The notes: generated from the sequence alone by a model not told the origin. 64,000 bases of DNA from Sphingomonas sp. 8AM (GCF_902506455.1 NZ_LR733844.1:2172127-2236126); one strand, 5' to 3'; counted from the first letter of the stretch, positions 53,403 to 60,335 are shown. Made by a program: numbers and translations.

Positions 53403-53434
53403 TCGACACCCCTACACCTCGAACAGTCGACGTA
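53403..53434 (+). repeat. Octad array A6
   Basis: Four units: TCGACACC, CCTACACC, TCGAACAG, TCGACGTA. Confidence 0.6.
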
Positions 53435-53474
53435 TCTGGACCCGAACGATATTGACCGGGCACCCACCCGCTTG

Positions 53475-53510
53475 CGTCATCCCGGACTTGATCCGGGATC
53501 CCGCTTTTGC
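53475..53510. repeat. Family R palindromic element, half copy
   Basis: CATCCCGGACTTGATCCGGG followed by ATCCCGCTTTTG, the left half of the family R element, without a partner half. Confidence 0.65.
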
Positions 53511-53689
53511 CGCGGTTGCCCAAGAGGCGAGACTCCTGTTCACGTTCGGGACGGCAGTTTGGAAGGCTGTCGCTCAAAGTATCAGGCCGATCGTTCGCGA
53601 TGACCCTGAATGTCGATCGGCGCCCTCCCTTGCCGCCCGCCGTCACTGCGTTCCCGACCTGCGCCGGGTTGCCATGACGCGTGGTGGCA

Positions 53690-53737
53690 TCGACGCGGCG
53701 ACCTGTCGACGATGGTGCGTGTCGACATCTCGACAAA
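53690..53737 (+). repeat. Octad array A7
   Basis: Six consecutive units: TCGACGCG, GCGACCTG, TCGACGAT, GGTGCGTG, TCGACATC, TCGACAAA. Confidence 0.7.
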
Positions 53738-53779
53738 GATAGTAACCGTTGCTTTCTGCGACGTCGGGGATGGATGATG

Positions 53780-53803
53780 TCGACGGCTCGACATGCCGAC
53801 ATA
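53780..53803 (+). repeat. Octad array A8
   Basis: Three units: TCGACGGC, TCGACATG, CCGACATA. Confidence 0.6.
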
Positions 53804-53890
53804 CGCGTCATCTCCCCGGGTCGCGAAGCAAGCGAGGGCGCTTGCCGCGGTCGTAGAGTGCCTCGCTGCACGTAGCCATCATCGTCCCTG

Positions 53891-53914
53891 TCGGCATGTC
53901 GGCATGTAGACAGG
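53891..53914 (+). repeat. Octad array A9
   Basis: Two identical units TCGGCATG and a third, TAGACAGG. Confidence 0.55.
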
Positions 53915-54022
53915 GCTGAAGACCACCATAGCCAGCGCAACGAACGTATATCGCCGCGCTTCGGCGACCCTCCCGCCGCACGGCGCCCTCACGATGGCGG
54001 CTTCGGCCCGAAGGATCGCCCC

Positions 54023-54054
54023 TCTACCTGTCGACATGCCGACATGCCGGCACG
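54023..54054 (+). repeat. Octad array A10
   Basis: Four units: TCTACCTG, TCGACATG, CCGACATG, CCGGCACG, ending 41 bp before the DUF3147 start, so it may overlap that promoter. Confidence 0.65.
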
Positions 54055-54095
54055 CCCCCTTCCCTCCGTGGCCCACGCCGATCTACAAAACGAGC

Positions 54096-54446
54096 ATGGT
54101 CCCGTTCCTGCTCAAGGCCGTCGTGTCCGGGTTGCTCATCGCCGCCGCCTCGACGCTGGCGAAGCGCTATCCCGGCATCGGTGCGCTGGTTGCGTCGCTG
54201 CCGCTGGTGTCGGTGCTCGGGATGATGTGGCTGTGGCATGAAAAGCCCGACGCAGCGAACATGGCCGCGCATGCCGGCGCGACCTTCTGGTACGTGCTGC
54301 CGTCGCTGCCGATGTTCCTGCTGATCCCGGCGCTGCTCCGCCACGGCAGCGGCTTCTGGCCGGCGCTGGCGGCGGGGTGTGCGCTGACGATCGCGCTCTA
54401 CGCCGCGATGACCTGGCTGGGGCCGCGCTTCGGCCTGCCGTTCTGA
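54096..54446 (+). CDS. DUF3147 (GlpM-like) membrane protein
   Basis: A protein of 116 residues from the ATG at 54096 with four hydrophobic helices. Its first helix region (F-L-L-K-A-V-V-S-G-L-L-I-A-A-A-S-T-L-A-K-R) and the loop Y-P-G-I-G-A-L-V-A-S-L-P-L-V-S fit the DUF3147/GlpM family of small inner-membrane proteins of unknown function. It stands alone among octad arrays (A10 before, A11 starting one base after its stop). Confidence 0.8.
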   Translation: MVPFLLKAVVSGLLIAAASTLAKRYPGIGALVASLPLVSVLGMMWLWHEKPDAANMAAHAGATFWYVLPSLPMFLLIPALLRHGSGFWPALAAGCALTIALYAAMTWLGPRFGLPF

Positions 54447-54494
54447 TCGACGTGTCGACATGGCGTTGTGTCGACATGTGGGGATGTCGTGCGT
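54447..54494 (+). repeat. Octad array A11
   Basis: Six-unit register: TCGACGTG, TCGACATG, GCGTTGTG, TCGACATG, TGGGGATG, TCGTGCGT. It begins directly after the DUF3147 stop codon. Confidence 0.7.
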
Positions 54495-54527
54495 GGTTTC
54501 GGGGCTCGCGCCGACGGAGACGCGCTG

Positions 54528-54559
54528 TCGACGCGTCTGCGTGTAGACAGCCATAGACG
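54528..54559 (+). repeat. Octad array A12
   Basis: Units TCGACGCG, TCTGCGTG, TAGACAGC and a weak CATAGACG. Confidence 0.5.
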
Positions 54560-54604
54560 GCAGCGTATTTTCACCTCAACCCGGCAGCCGACAAAAAGGC
54601 CCGC

Positions 54605-54644
54605 TGGACACGTCGATCCGCCGACATTCCGACGTGTCGACATG
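54605..54644 (+). repeat. Octad array A13
   Basis: Five units: TGGACACG, TCGATCCG, CCGACATT, CCGACGTG, TCGACATG, about 200 bp upstream of the preferred repA start. Confidence 0.65.
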
Positions 54645-54796
54645 CAAGATGCGCACCTGCTCTTTGCGCTACCTTCGCCAACATCGGTTCGCGTCCACGT
54701 CGGGCGCGTCCGCGTTTGACACGTCCGCCCGCCGGCCGGTAAATCCGCGTTATGCGCACGCCATGGCCCGCGACGTCCGGCACGGCCGGGCAGGGG

Positions 54797-54818
54797 TTTT
54801 CCGCCCGAAAGCACGAAC
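54797..54818 (+). repeat. Iteron I0 upstream of repA
   Basis: A 22-bp element TTTTCCGCCCGAAAGCACGA plus AC, the same sequence as the iterons downstream of repA (55782-56076). Its place 22 bp before the GTG at 54841 suits autoregulation of repA by its product. Confidence 0.8.
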
Positions 54819-54840
54819 GCTCGCGCCGGGGGCCGCGCGC

Positions 54841-55755
54841 GTGACGAAGGTCATCCCGCCGCAGGGCGATCTGTTCCGGCTCGACAGCCCGTTGCTCGGC
54901 GACATCCAGGGCGAGCGCACCGTCGCCGAGTTTCCGTTTTTCGCGCTCACCAAGCGCGCGCAGATGGAGCCGATGACCTTCGAGAGCGCGGCGGCGCGGA
55001 TCGAGATCAACCCCAGCAAGACCGGGGTCGCGACGATCTACGACAAGGAAATCCTGCTCTATATCGCCAGCATCATGGTCGGGCGGCTCGAGGCCGGGGA
55101 GACGGTCGACCGCACGCTCAGCTTCACCGCCAACGACCTGTTCCGGATGACCGGCACCAACGCCTCGGCGCGCTCGTACAGTGCGCTCAAGGCGTCGCTG
55201 TCGCGGCTGCAGGGCACGCAGATCATCACCAATATCGAGACGGGCGGGGAGGGATCGGACAGCGCTTTCTCGTGGCTGCTCAAGGCCGACATCAAATATA
55301 TCAAGCTTCCCAACGGCGAACGCCGCGTGAAGCATATCGAGGTGATGCTGTGCGACTGGCTGCACCGCGCGATCCTCACCGATCGCCGCATTGCGGCCTA
55401 TCACGACGATTTCTTCAAGCTCGGCCCGATCGAGCGGCGCTTGTACGAGCTGGCGAAGTTCAATTGCGTCGACGGTGCGCGTTTCGAGATCGACGCGGTC
55501 GAGCTGGCGGGCAGGGTGGGGTGCTCGCTCGAGCCGCGCTCGCTGGAGAATTTCCGCCGCACGCTGCGCGAGGTGGTCCGCAACCAGTCGATCCCCGAAT
55601 ATCTGCTTGCGCTGACCGACCACAAGGAACCGGGCCCGAACGGCGGGCGCCCGCGGCTGACGACGATGGTCACGATCACGCATGACGAGAAGCTGCAATT
55701 CGTCGGCCCGCCGGCGCCGGCGCGCGGCGCGCTGGGCGCCCCCGACGCCGACTGA
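54841..55755 (+). CDS. repA: Replication initiator RepA (RPA family)
   Basis: About 304 residues from the GTG at 54841. The frame is open back to 54634 with an ATG at 54763, but that extension contains an iteron and lacks domain content. The start Q-G-D-L-F-R-L-D-S-P-L is typical of alphaproteobacterial RPA initiators, followed by F-P-F-F-A-L-T-K-R, V-A-T-I-Y-D-K-E-I-L-L-Y-I-A-S and the winged-helix segments F-T-A-N-D-L-F-R-M-T-G and G-P-I-E-R-R-L-Y-E-L-A-K-F. Such proteins bind iterons and open the plasmid origin. One iteron precedes and five follow the gene. Confidence 0.9.
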   Translation: MTKVIPPQGDLFRLDSPLLGDIQGERTVAEFPFFALTKRAQMEPMTFESAAARIEINPSKTGVATIYDKEILLYIASIMVGRLEAGETVDRTLSFTANDLFRMTGTNASARSYSALKASLSRLQGTQIITNIETGGEGSDSAFSWLLKADIKYIKLPNGERRVKHIEVMLCDWLHRAILTDRRIAAYHDDFFKLGPIERRLYELAKFNCVDGARFEIDAVELAGRVGCSLEPRSLENFRRTLREVVRNQSIPEYLLALTDHKEPGPNGGRPRLTTMVTITHDEKLQFVGPPAPARGALGAPDAD

Positions 55756-55781
55756 CCCGGCCGGTCAGGGCAGGGGAGGGG

Positions 55782-56076
55782 TTTCCCGCCCGAAAGCACG
55801 AACCGTCCGGCGGTTTCCCGCGCCAAAGCACGAGTGCGCGCCCGACAGCGTTTTCCCCGCCTCTGCCACCCGATTTCGCGGCTTCGGCACCCCGATCGCG
55901 CCGCGCGCCAGGTGATTCGCGACCTTCGCCGGCATGATCCAGGCGTTGCGGGGGCGTTTTCCGCCCGAAAGCACGAACGATCGCCGGTCCGGGGGGCGCG
56001 ATCCGGTCCGCGGCGCCAGTGGTTTCCCGCCCGAAAGCACGAGCATTCGTCGGGTTTCCCGCCCGAAAGCACGAAT
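55782..56076 (+). repeat. Five direct iterons (RepA binding sites)
   Basis: 22-bp iterons at 55782-55803, 55814-55835 (a variant with CGCGCC), 55957-55978, 56023-56044 and 56055-56076. The core is TTTCCCGCCCGAAAGCACGA or the TTTTCC variant. All face the same way, with spacings near 32, 143, 66 and 32 bp. A sixth copy is upstream of repA. Confidence 0.88.
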
Positions 56077-56180
56077 ATTCGCGCTTTCCTACATCAGGAC
56101 CGCCCGCCACAAAGACGAGGAGGAGGCGGATGCGCGGTCGCACCGCCGATGGGGAAAATGGCTGTGAGCACATAAACGAA

Positions 56181-56202
56181 TGCCCGGCACGAAGGCCGGG
56201 CA
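56181..56202. terminator. Perfect hairpin between iterons and repC
   Basis: TGCCCGGC (56181-56188), loop ACGAAG, GCCGGGCA (56195-56202). No T run follows on either strand, so it may be a regulatory or origin structure rather than a terminator. Confidence 0.45.
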
Positions 56203-56355
56203 CCCGAGATTGCTATATGGCAGCGTCGCCAAACGCTGACAGGTCCTAACGAACGACCTTCCATCTAGCGGTTTACGAACTCCGGTTCAAGGGAGCGCGC
56301 TTCGCGCCACGGTTTGTTTTTGCCTGCTGACGGCCCCTTTTGTGGGGGACGAACG
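56203..56355. promoter_or_regulatory. Structured leader of repC, possible counter-transcribed RNA locus
   Basis: The leader contains GCGCGCTTCGCGCC (about 56296-56309) followed by GGTTTGTTTTT, a Rho-independent terminator-like element about 40 bp before the repC ATG. In repABC plasmids the repC leader is the target of a small antisense RNA that ends at such a hairpin. No promoter for it can be proved here. Confidence 0.35.
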
Positions 56356-57600
56356 ATGACCTGTACCCAGACGGCCTTTACCGGGGCCACGGGAGCGCGG
56401 CCGATCACCGCGTGGTCGCGCCGGCTGGTGCGCGATCTGGAAGCGCGCGCGCCCGCCGCCGGCGCGGTCGAGCGCAACCGGCTCTATCCGGTGCTCGACG
56501 GCGCCAAGGTCGCACTGGGGCTGGGGACGCCGGCGCTCGAGACGCTCAAGCATCTGATCGGCTTCACCCGCCCCGACGACTGGCAGGACGGGCGCACCCC
56601 GCTCGCCTGGCCGAGCAATTACACGCTCGCCGAGCGCGCCGGGGTTACCGAAAGCGCGATCAAGGCGCGGCTGCGCCAGTTGCGCGCGCTCGGGCTGGTC
56701 GCCGCGCACGACAGCGCACACGGCCGCCGCACCGGGCGCCGCGACGCCGCGGGGACGATCACATCGGCCTATGGCCTCGACCTGTCGCCGCTCCGGATCC
56801 GCTTCGCCGAGCTCGCCGCGCTTGCCGAGGCGCAGACCGCGCAGTCACGGCTGTTCAAGGAAGGCCGGCTGGCAATCGCGCGGGTGCGGCGGCTGGTCGG
56901 GCAGGTGCTCGCGCAGGCCGCCGATCTGCGCCTGACCGGCGCGCACTGGCTGGCGTTGCAGGACGCGATCGACGCGATCGCCGAACAGGCCGCGGCGGCT
57001 CGCCACGCGCGCGACAGCGCGGCCTATCAGGTTGCGCTCGATCGCTTGCCAGCGGTTGAGCAACAGGTCGGGGAGACGATCGACGCGCATATGTTTTCTA
57101 CAGGAAATGACGGGTCGGGGTCAAAATCGGCACCCGTTATACAAATACAAACCAACCCCCCCTTTGCAACTTCTGTAGAAGGCGATCAGGACGGTAGTTC
57201 TATGCTGACTCCGCTCGATCGGACCGCCCCGTCGCTTCCGGCGTCGCCGTCGGGAAGCGTCTTCAAGGCGCGGCCCGCCGATCTGCTCGTGATGTTCCCG
57301 AGCGCGGCGATGTACGTCGCGACAGCGCGGCCTGGTTGGCCGGATCTCCACGCCGCCGCGGCGCGGCTTCGCCACGATCTCGGCGTCCGCACCGGCACCT
57401 GGGTCGATGCGGTCGAACAGCTCGGGCGTGACGGTGCGGCGATCGCGATGTTCATCACCGCCGAACGGCAGGCACGCGGCGACATCCGCGTCACCACCGG
57501 CGCCTATTTCGCGGGCATGCTGGCCAAGGCGCGCGTCGACCAGCTCGATCTGGGCAAGAGCCTGTGGGGGTTTCGCGGCTTAGGCGAGGCGATGCAGTGA
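56356..57600 (+). CDS. repC: RepC-type replication initiator
   Basis: A protein of 414 residues from the ATG at 56356. The conserved N-terminal half reads L-A-W-P-S-N-Y-T-L-A-E-R-A-G-V-T-E-S-A-I-K-A-R-L-R-Q-L (DNA-binding), then D-S-A-H-G-R-R-T-G-R-R-D and A-Y-G-L-D-L-S-P-L, matching RepC of repABC plasmids. The C-terminus ends G-A-Y-F-A-G-M-L-A-K-A-R with L-D-L-G-K-S-L-W-G-F, also typical. RepC binds an origin inside its own gene, and a matching AT-rich segment lies at 57085-57190. No repA-repB partition genes precede it. The 3' end overlaps the convergent ligase gene by 21 bp. Confidence 0.85.
   Translation: MTCTQTAFTGATGARPITAWSRRLVRDLEARAPAAGAVERNRLYPVLDGAKVALGLGTPALETLKHLIGFTRPDDWQDGRTPLAWPSNYTLAERAGVTESAIKARLRQLRALGLVAAHDSAHGRRTGRRDAAGTITSAYGLDLSPLRIRFAELAALAEAQTAQSRLFKEGRLAIARVRRLVGQVLAQAADLRLTGAHWLALQDAIDAIAEQAAAARHARDSAAYQVALDRLPAVEQQVGETIDAHMFSTGNDGSGSKSAPVIQIQTNPPFATSVEGDQDGSSMLTPLDRTAPSLPASPSGSVFKARPADLLVMFPSAAMYVATARPGWPDLHAAAARLRHDLGVRTGTWVDAVEQLGRDGAAIAMFITAERQARGDIRVTTGAYFAGMLAKARVDQLDLGKSLWGFRGLGEAMQ
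57085..57190. other. AT-rich segment inside repC, candidate second origin
   Basis: GC content drops sharply here inside an otherwise GC-rich gene. TTCTACAG (57096-57103) and CTGTAGAA (57173-57180) form an inverted repeat around the stretch TTATACAAATACAAACC. In repABC replicons the origin lies in such an AT-rich stretch of repC. Confidence 0.5.
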
Positions 57601-58878
57601 CGGACCATGCCGCTCCCGCGCCGCGAACAGCACCGCAAAGCCGAGCGCGATCATCATGATGAAGCGCGGGTAATGGAGCATGCCTTCCAGCAGGCTCATG
57701 AACAGCAGCGAATATAGCATCCCGGTCAGCGGCTGCAGCCGCGGGTCGTCCATACCCGTGCGGTGCGTCGCGACGATCGCGCGCGCCAGCAGCCACAACC
57801 CGCCCGCGGCGCCGACAATGCCCCACGAGATCAGGCATTGCAGCACGACGTTGTGCGGCTGGGTGTGCGTCCAGCCGACATAGACCTCCCAGAAGGTCGA
57901 GCCCGATCCCCAGCCGAACAGCGGCGCGTCGAGCCAGCGCGCGAAGGTGGCGTGCCACAAGGCGAGCCGCCCGCCAGTCGCCGCATCGGCACTTTGGGCA
58001 TCACTGGTGACATAGAGATGGAAGGCGGGATCGGCGGGCAGTAACGTTAGCGCGAGCCCCAGCGCCAGCGCGCTCAGCGCGGCGACCTGCACCAGTCGCG
58101 TGCGGGTCGGCAAGCGGCGCAGGCTCACGAGGGCAACCACGGCGACCACCGCCATCGCCAGCAGCGCCGCGCGCGTGCCCGACCAGCAGGTCAGCCCGAC
58201 GGCGAATAGATAGGCGAGCGCGGTCGCGTGCTGATCCTTCTCCTCTTCGCCGTAAAGCAGCGCGAGCATCAGCCCGGCTGCGATCGCGCCGGTCCACGAC
58301 CCGAAATGCCGGACGTTGATGAAGCCGGGCAGCGCCGAGCCCCATTCGATCACCCCGCCCGGCACATCGGCCACGGGCGGTGGAAGCTGGAACCGCCACA
58401 CCGTCAGCACCGTCAACGCGCCCAGTCCGAGCGTCAGCCAGCGGAACAGCGCGCCGATGTCGGCCACCGGTGCGGCGCGCGCGAGAAAGTGGATCGCCGC
58501 GCAGAAGCGCAAATGGACGAGCGTGATCAGCGACAGCAGCACGGAGTCGAACGGGTGCTGCGAGCGGAACACGCTGCTGACCGTCAGGCCGACCGCGAGC
58601 AACCCGAATGCCAGCTTCGCGTCGCCCGGCAGCCCCCGCCACACGGGCGCGTCGCGATAGCCGCGGCGCACCGCGATCTGGATCGCGACCAGCTCGGCGA
58701 CGACGAACGGCATCTCGAGCAGCCGCGTCCATTCCGCCCAGCCCGGATCGACGCAATGGATGTAGGTCGGATAGAGCAGGGCGGCGAGCACCGGCATCAC
58801 GACGCCCAGTCCGATCCCGAGCCAGTCATAGAGCGTCCAGCGGGTCATCGTCGCATTGATCGTCGCCGCCTGGGTCAT
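57580..58878 (-). CDS. O-antigen ligase/polymerase (Wzy-like) membrane protein
   Basis: A protein of 432 residues from the ATG at 58878, with about 11-12 hydrophobic helices. The O-antigen ligase family loop is seen near residues 310-330: L-A-L-W-H-A-T-F-A-R-W, G-W-G-S-G-S-T-F-W-E-V-Y and then T-Q-P-H-N-V-V-L-Q-C-L, with the conserved P-H-N. The family joins or polymerises surface polysaccharide on the periplasmic side. No other polysaccharide genes are adjacent. It lies between repC and parA, an unusual place for such a gene. Confidence 0.82.
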   Translation of the reverse strand: MTQAATINATMTRWTLYDWLGIGLGVVMPVLAALLYPTYIHCVDPGWAEWTRLLEMPFVVAELVAIQIAVRRGYRDAPVWRGLPGDAKLAFGLLAVGLTVSSVFRSQHPFDSVLLSLITLVHLRFCAAIHFLARAAPVADIGALFRWLTLGLGALTVLTVWRFQLPPPVADVPGGVIEWGSALPGFINVRHFGSWTGAIAAGLMLALLYGEEEKDQHATALAYLFAVGLTCWSGTRAALLAMAVVAVVALVSLRRLPTRTRLVQVAALSALALGLALTLLPADPAFHLYVTSDAQSADAATGGRLALWHATFARWLDAPLFGWGSGSTFWEVYVGWTHTQPHNVVLQCLISWGIVGAAGGLWLLARAIVATHRTGMDDPRLQPLTGMLYSLLFMSLLEGMLHYPRFIMMIALGFAVLFAARERHGPSLHRLA

Positions 58879-58989
58879 GCGCCTGCCATATCGTCGCCGC
58901 CCGACCGCGAGCCGCCTCACGCTCGCTGTAGCGTCCCGGACTTGGCGAATGGTTAATCGGTCGTCAGCCGTGCCGCGAAATCGTCATTG

Positions 58990-59037
58990 TCGACGCGCAT
59001 TCATGTTGCCATGTCGACACCGCGACATGTAGGGATA
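58990..59037 (+). repeat. Octad array A14, parA operator/centromere candidate
   Basis: Six-unit register: TCGACGCG, CATTCATG, TTGCCATG, TCGACACC, GCGACATG, TAGGGATA. It ends 5 bp before the parA ATG, where it would overlap the promoter and ribosome site. Confidence 0.7.
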
Positions 59038-59042
59038 GTGCC

Positions 59043-59699
59043 ATGCCGACGATTGCGATCATCAGCCAGAAGGGCGGGGCGGGGAAGACGACGCTCGCGC
59101 TGCACCTCGCCGCCGCGGCGCAGGATGCGGGCGCGGTGTCGCTCATCATCGATACCGACCCACAGGCCACCGCCAGCCAATGGGCCGCATGGCGGCAGGA
59201 TGCACCGCCCGAGGTGATCGATAGTCCGCCGCCGCGGCTCGCCGCCAAGGTCGCGCAGGCCGGCGAGCAGGGCGCGCAGGTGATCGTCATCGACACGCCG
59301 CCGCATGCGGACAGCGCGGCACGCGCCGCGGTCGAGGTCGCCGATCTGGTGCTGATCCCGTGCCGCCCCAGCGCCTTCGACCTTGCTGCGATCCAGACCA
59401 GCGCCAAGCTGGTGCAATTGCTCCGCAAGCCCGCGTTCGTCGTGTTCAGCGCCGGCAGCCCGAACGCGCCGCGCGTCTATGCCGAGGCGGGCGAGCTGGT
59501 CGAAAGCTATGGCACCCCGGCGTGCCCGGTGCTGCTCCCCGATCGCGCCGCCTTCCGCCACGCCAGCGCGGAGGGGCGCACCGTCATGGAAGCCGAGCCG
59601 AACGGCCGTGCCGCGCAGGACGTGCGCGATCTGTACAAATGGGTGTGTCGACAGCTCGACATGCCCGCCCCCCGTTTCCGGAAGAAGGTCGCCGCATGA
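59043..59699 (+). CDS. parA: ParA family partition ATPase
   Basis: A protein of 218 residues, the short ParA form (type Ib-like) without an N-terminal DNA-binding domain. Deviant Walker A K-G-G-A-G-K-T-T at residues 10-17, Walker B V-I-V-I-D-T-P-P-H-A near 80, and the L-I-P-C-R-P-S-A-F-D segment are present. Short ParAs do not bind their own operator, and autoregulation is usually done by the partner protein. The array A14 lies directly upstream and the ribbon-helix-helix gene overlaps its stop (ATGA). Two octads (59648-59663) lie inside its last codons. Confidence 0.93.
   Translation: MPTIAIISQKGGAGKTTLALHLAAAAQDAGAVSLIIDTDPQATASQWAAWRQDAPPEVIDSPPPRLAAKVAQAGEQGAQVIVIDTPPHADSAARAAVEVADLVLIPCRPSAFDLAAIQTSAKLVQLLRKPAFVVFSAGSPNAPRVYAEAGELVESYGTPACPVLLPDRAAFRHASAEGRTVMEAEPNGRAAQDVRDLYKWVCRQLDMPAPRFRKKVAA
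59648..59663 (+). repeat. Octad pair A15 inside the parA 3' end
   Basis: TCGACAGC and TCGACATG in tandem, within codons for R-Q-L-D-M, in the same orientation as the intergenic arrays. They may be fortuitous. Confidence 0.4.
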
Positions 59700-60010
59700 G
59701 CCGCAAGCCCAGTTTCGCCAATCTGCGCGGCACCGCGACGCCCGCGCCGGCCGCCGCCCCGACACCGCGGGTCAGGGCCGTGGCCACGCCCGCCCCGGCA
59801 CCCGTTGTCGCACCGCCGCCCGAGCCCAGTGTTTCGACGCGCCCGGTCAGCCGCGAGGGCCGCAAGCAGATCGCGGGCTTCTTCTCGCCCGACATGTCGC
59901 TGGCGATGCACATGCTCGCGCGCCGGCAAGGGCGCAGCCTGCAGGCGCTGATGGCCGAGGCGTTCAACGACGTGCTGCGCAAGCACGGCGAAAGCCCGAT
60001 CGGCGACTGA
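59696..60010 (+). CDS. Ribbon-helix-helix partner of ParA (ParG/Omega-like)
   Basis: A protein of 104 residues coupled to parA by a 4-bp overlap. The first 50 residues are a flexible Ala/Pro-rich arm with basic residues, as in RHH partition proteins whose tails stimulate the ATPase. Residues about 52-100 fit a ribbon-helix-helix: a strand R-K-Q-I-A-G-F-F-S, helix S-L-A-M-H-M-L-A-R-R-Q-G and helix S-L-Q-A-L-M-A-E-A-F-N-D-V-L-R-K-H-G. This is the likely centromere-binding protein, and RHH proteins of this class recognise tandem 7-8-bp sites. The octad arrays are the obvious candidates. Confidence 0.85.
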   Translation: MSRKPSFANLRGTATPAPAAAPTPRVRAVATPAPAPVVAPPPEPSVSTRPVSREGRKQIAGFFSPDMSLAMHMLARRQGRSLQALMAEAFNDVLRKHGESPIGD

Positions 60011-60053
60011 ACGCGCAGCGGGCAGGGGCGTTGATCGCGCGAGCAACCGGAGC

Positions 60054-60149
60054 ATGACGATGACCGACCCCGATGATCTTCCCGCCGACGACGACGCGCC
60101 CGCCGATCTGCCCGACGAGGAAGCCGAGGAGCTCGGCGACTTCGCCTGA
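60054..60149 (+). CDS. Acidic microprotein (31 aa), tentative
   Basis: A 31-codon frame 43 bp after the RHH gene, with CGGAG before the ATG. Nearly half of the residues are Asp or Glu. Such small acidic frames can be real (for example inhibitors of DNA-binding proteins) but may also be chance. No family is recognised. Confidence 0.3.
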   Translation: MTMTDPDDLPADDDAPADLPDEEAEELGDFA

Positions 60150-60202
60150 GGGCGTAGCTTCTCGATGTCCGTCCGGCCCGCTGCGTCGCGACCGGGGTAT
60201 GA

Positions 60203-60233
60203 AGCGGGGCCCCGGATCACGTCCGGGATGACG
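60203..60233. repeat. Family R palindromic element, half copy
   Basis: GCGGGGCCCCGGATCACGTC followed by CGGGATGACG equals the right half of the family R element. The left half is absent. Confidence 0.65.
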
Positions 60234-60335
60234 ACGGGCAAACCAAGTTTTTCATCACGCGGGCCACCGAAGAACTTCGTTGATCGGTGGGCGGCGCGCG
60301 ACCTAGCATTCGGCGTCACACACCCTAGCGACAGG

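Larger units (their letters stand above)
52494..54095. other. 1.6-kb repeat-dense non-coding region
   Basis: No gene is convincing in 1.6 kb, which is exceptional for this window. The region packs nine octad arrays (A2-A10), two family P inverted repeats, a family R half copy and a 29-bp-armed palindrome. Open frames here are translations of repeats. It could be a centromere-like or silent structural region of the replicon. Confidence 0.7.
55756..56355. other. Candidate origin (oriV) and repC leader
   Basis: A 600-bp non-coding stretch between repA and repC. It contains five iterons, a perfect 8-bp-arm hairpin (56181-56202) and a structured leader before repC. The layout fits the RepA-dependent replication origin. 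Confidence 0.75.

Noticed and set aside
49105..54644. Octad arrays as a CRISPR array or a coding tandem repeat
   Set aside because: Units are 8 bp and contiguous with no unique spacers, and the frames through them are not protein-like.
54634..54840. N-terminal extension of RepA to 54634
   Set aside because: This stretch overlaps octad array A13 and an iteron and shows no initiator domain; the start at 54841 fits the family better.
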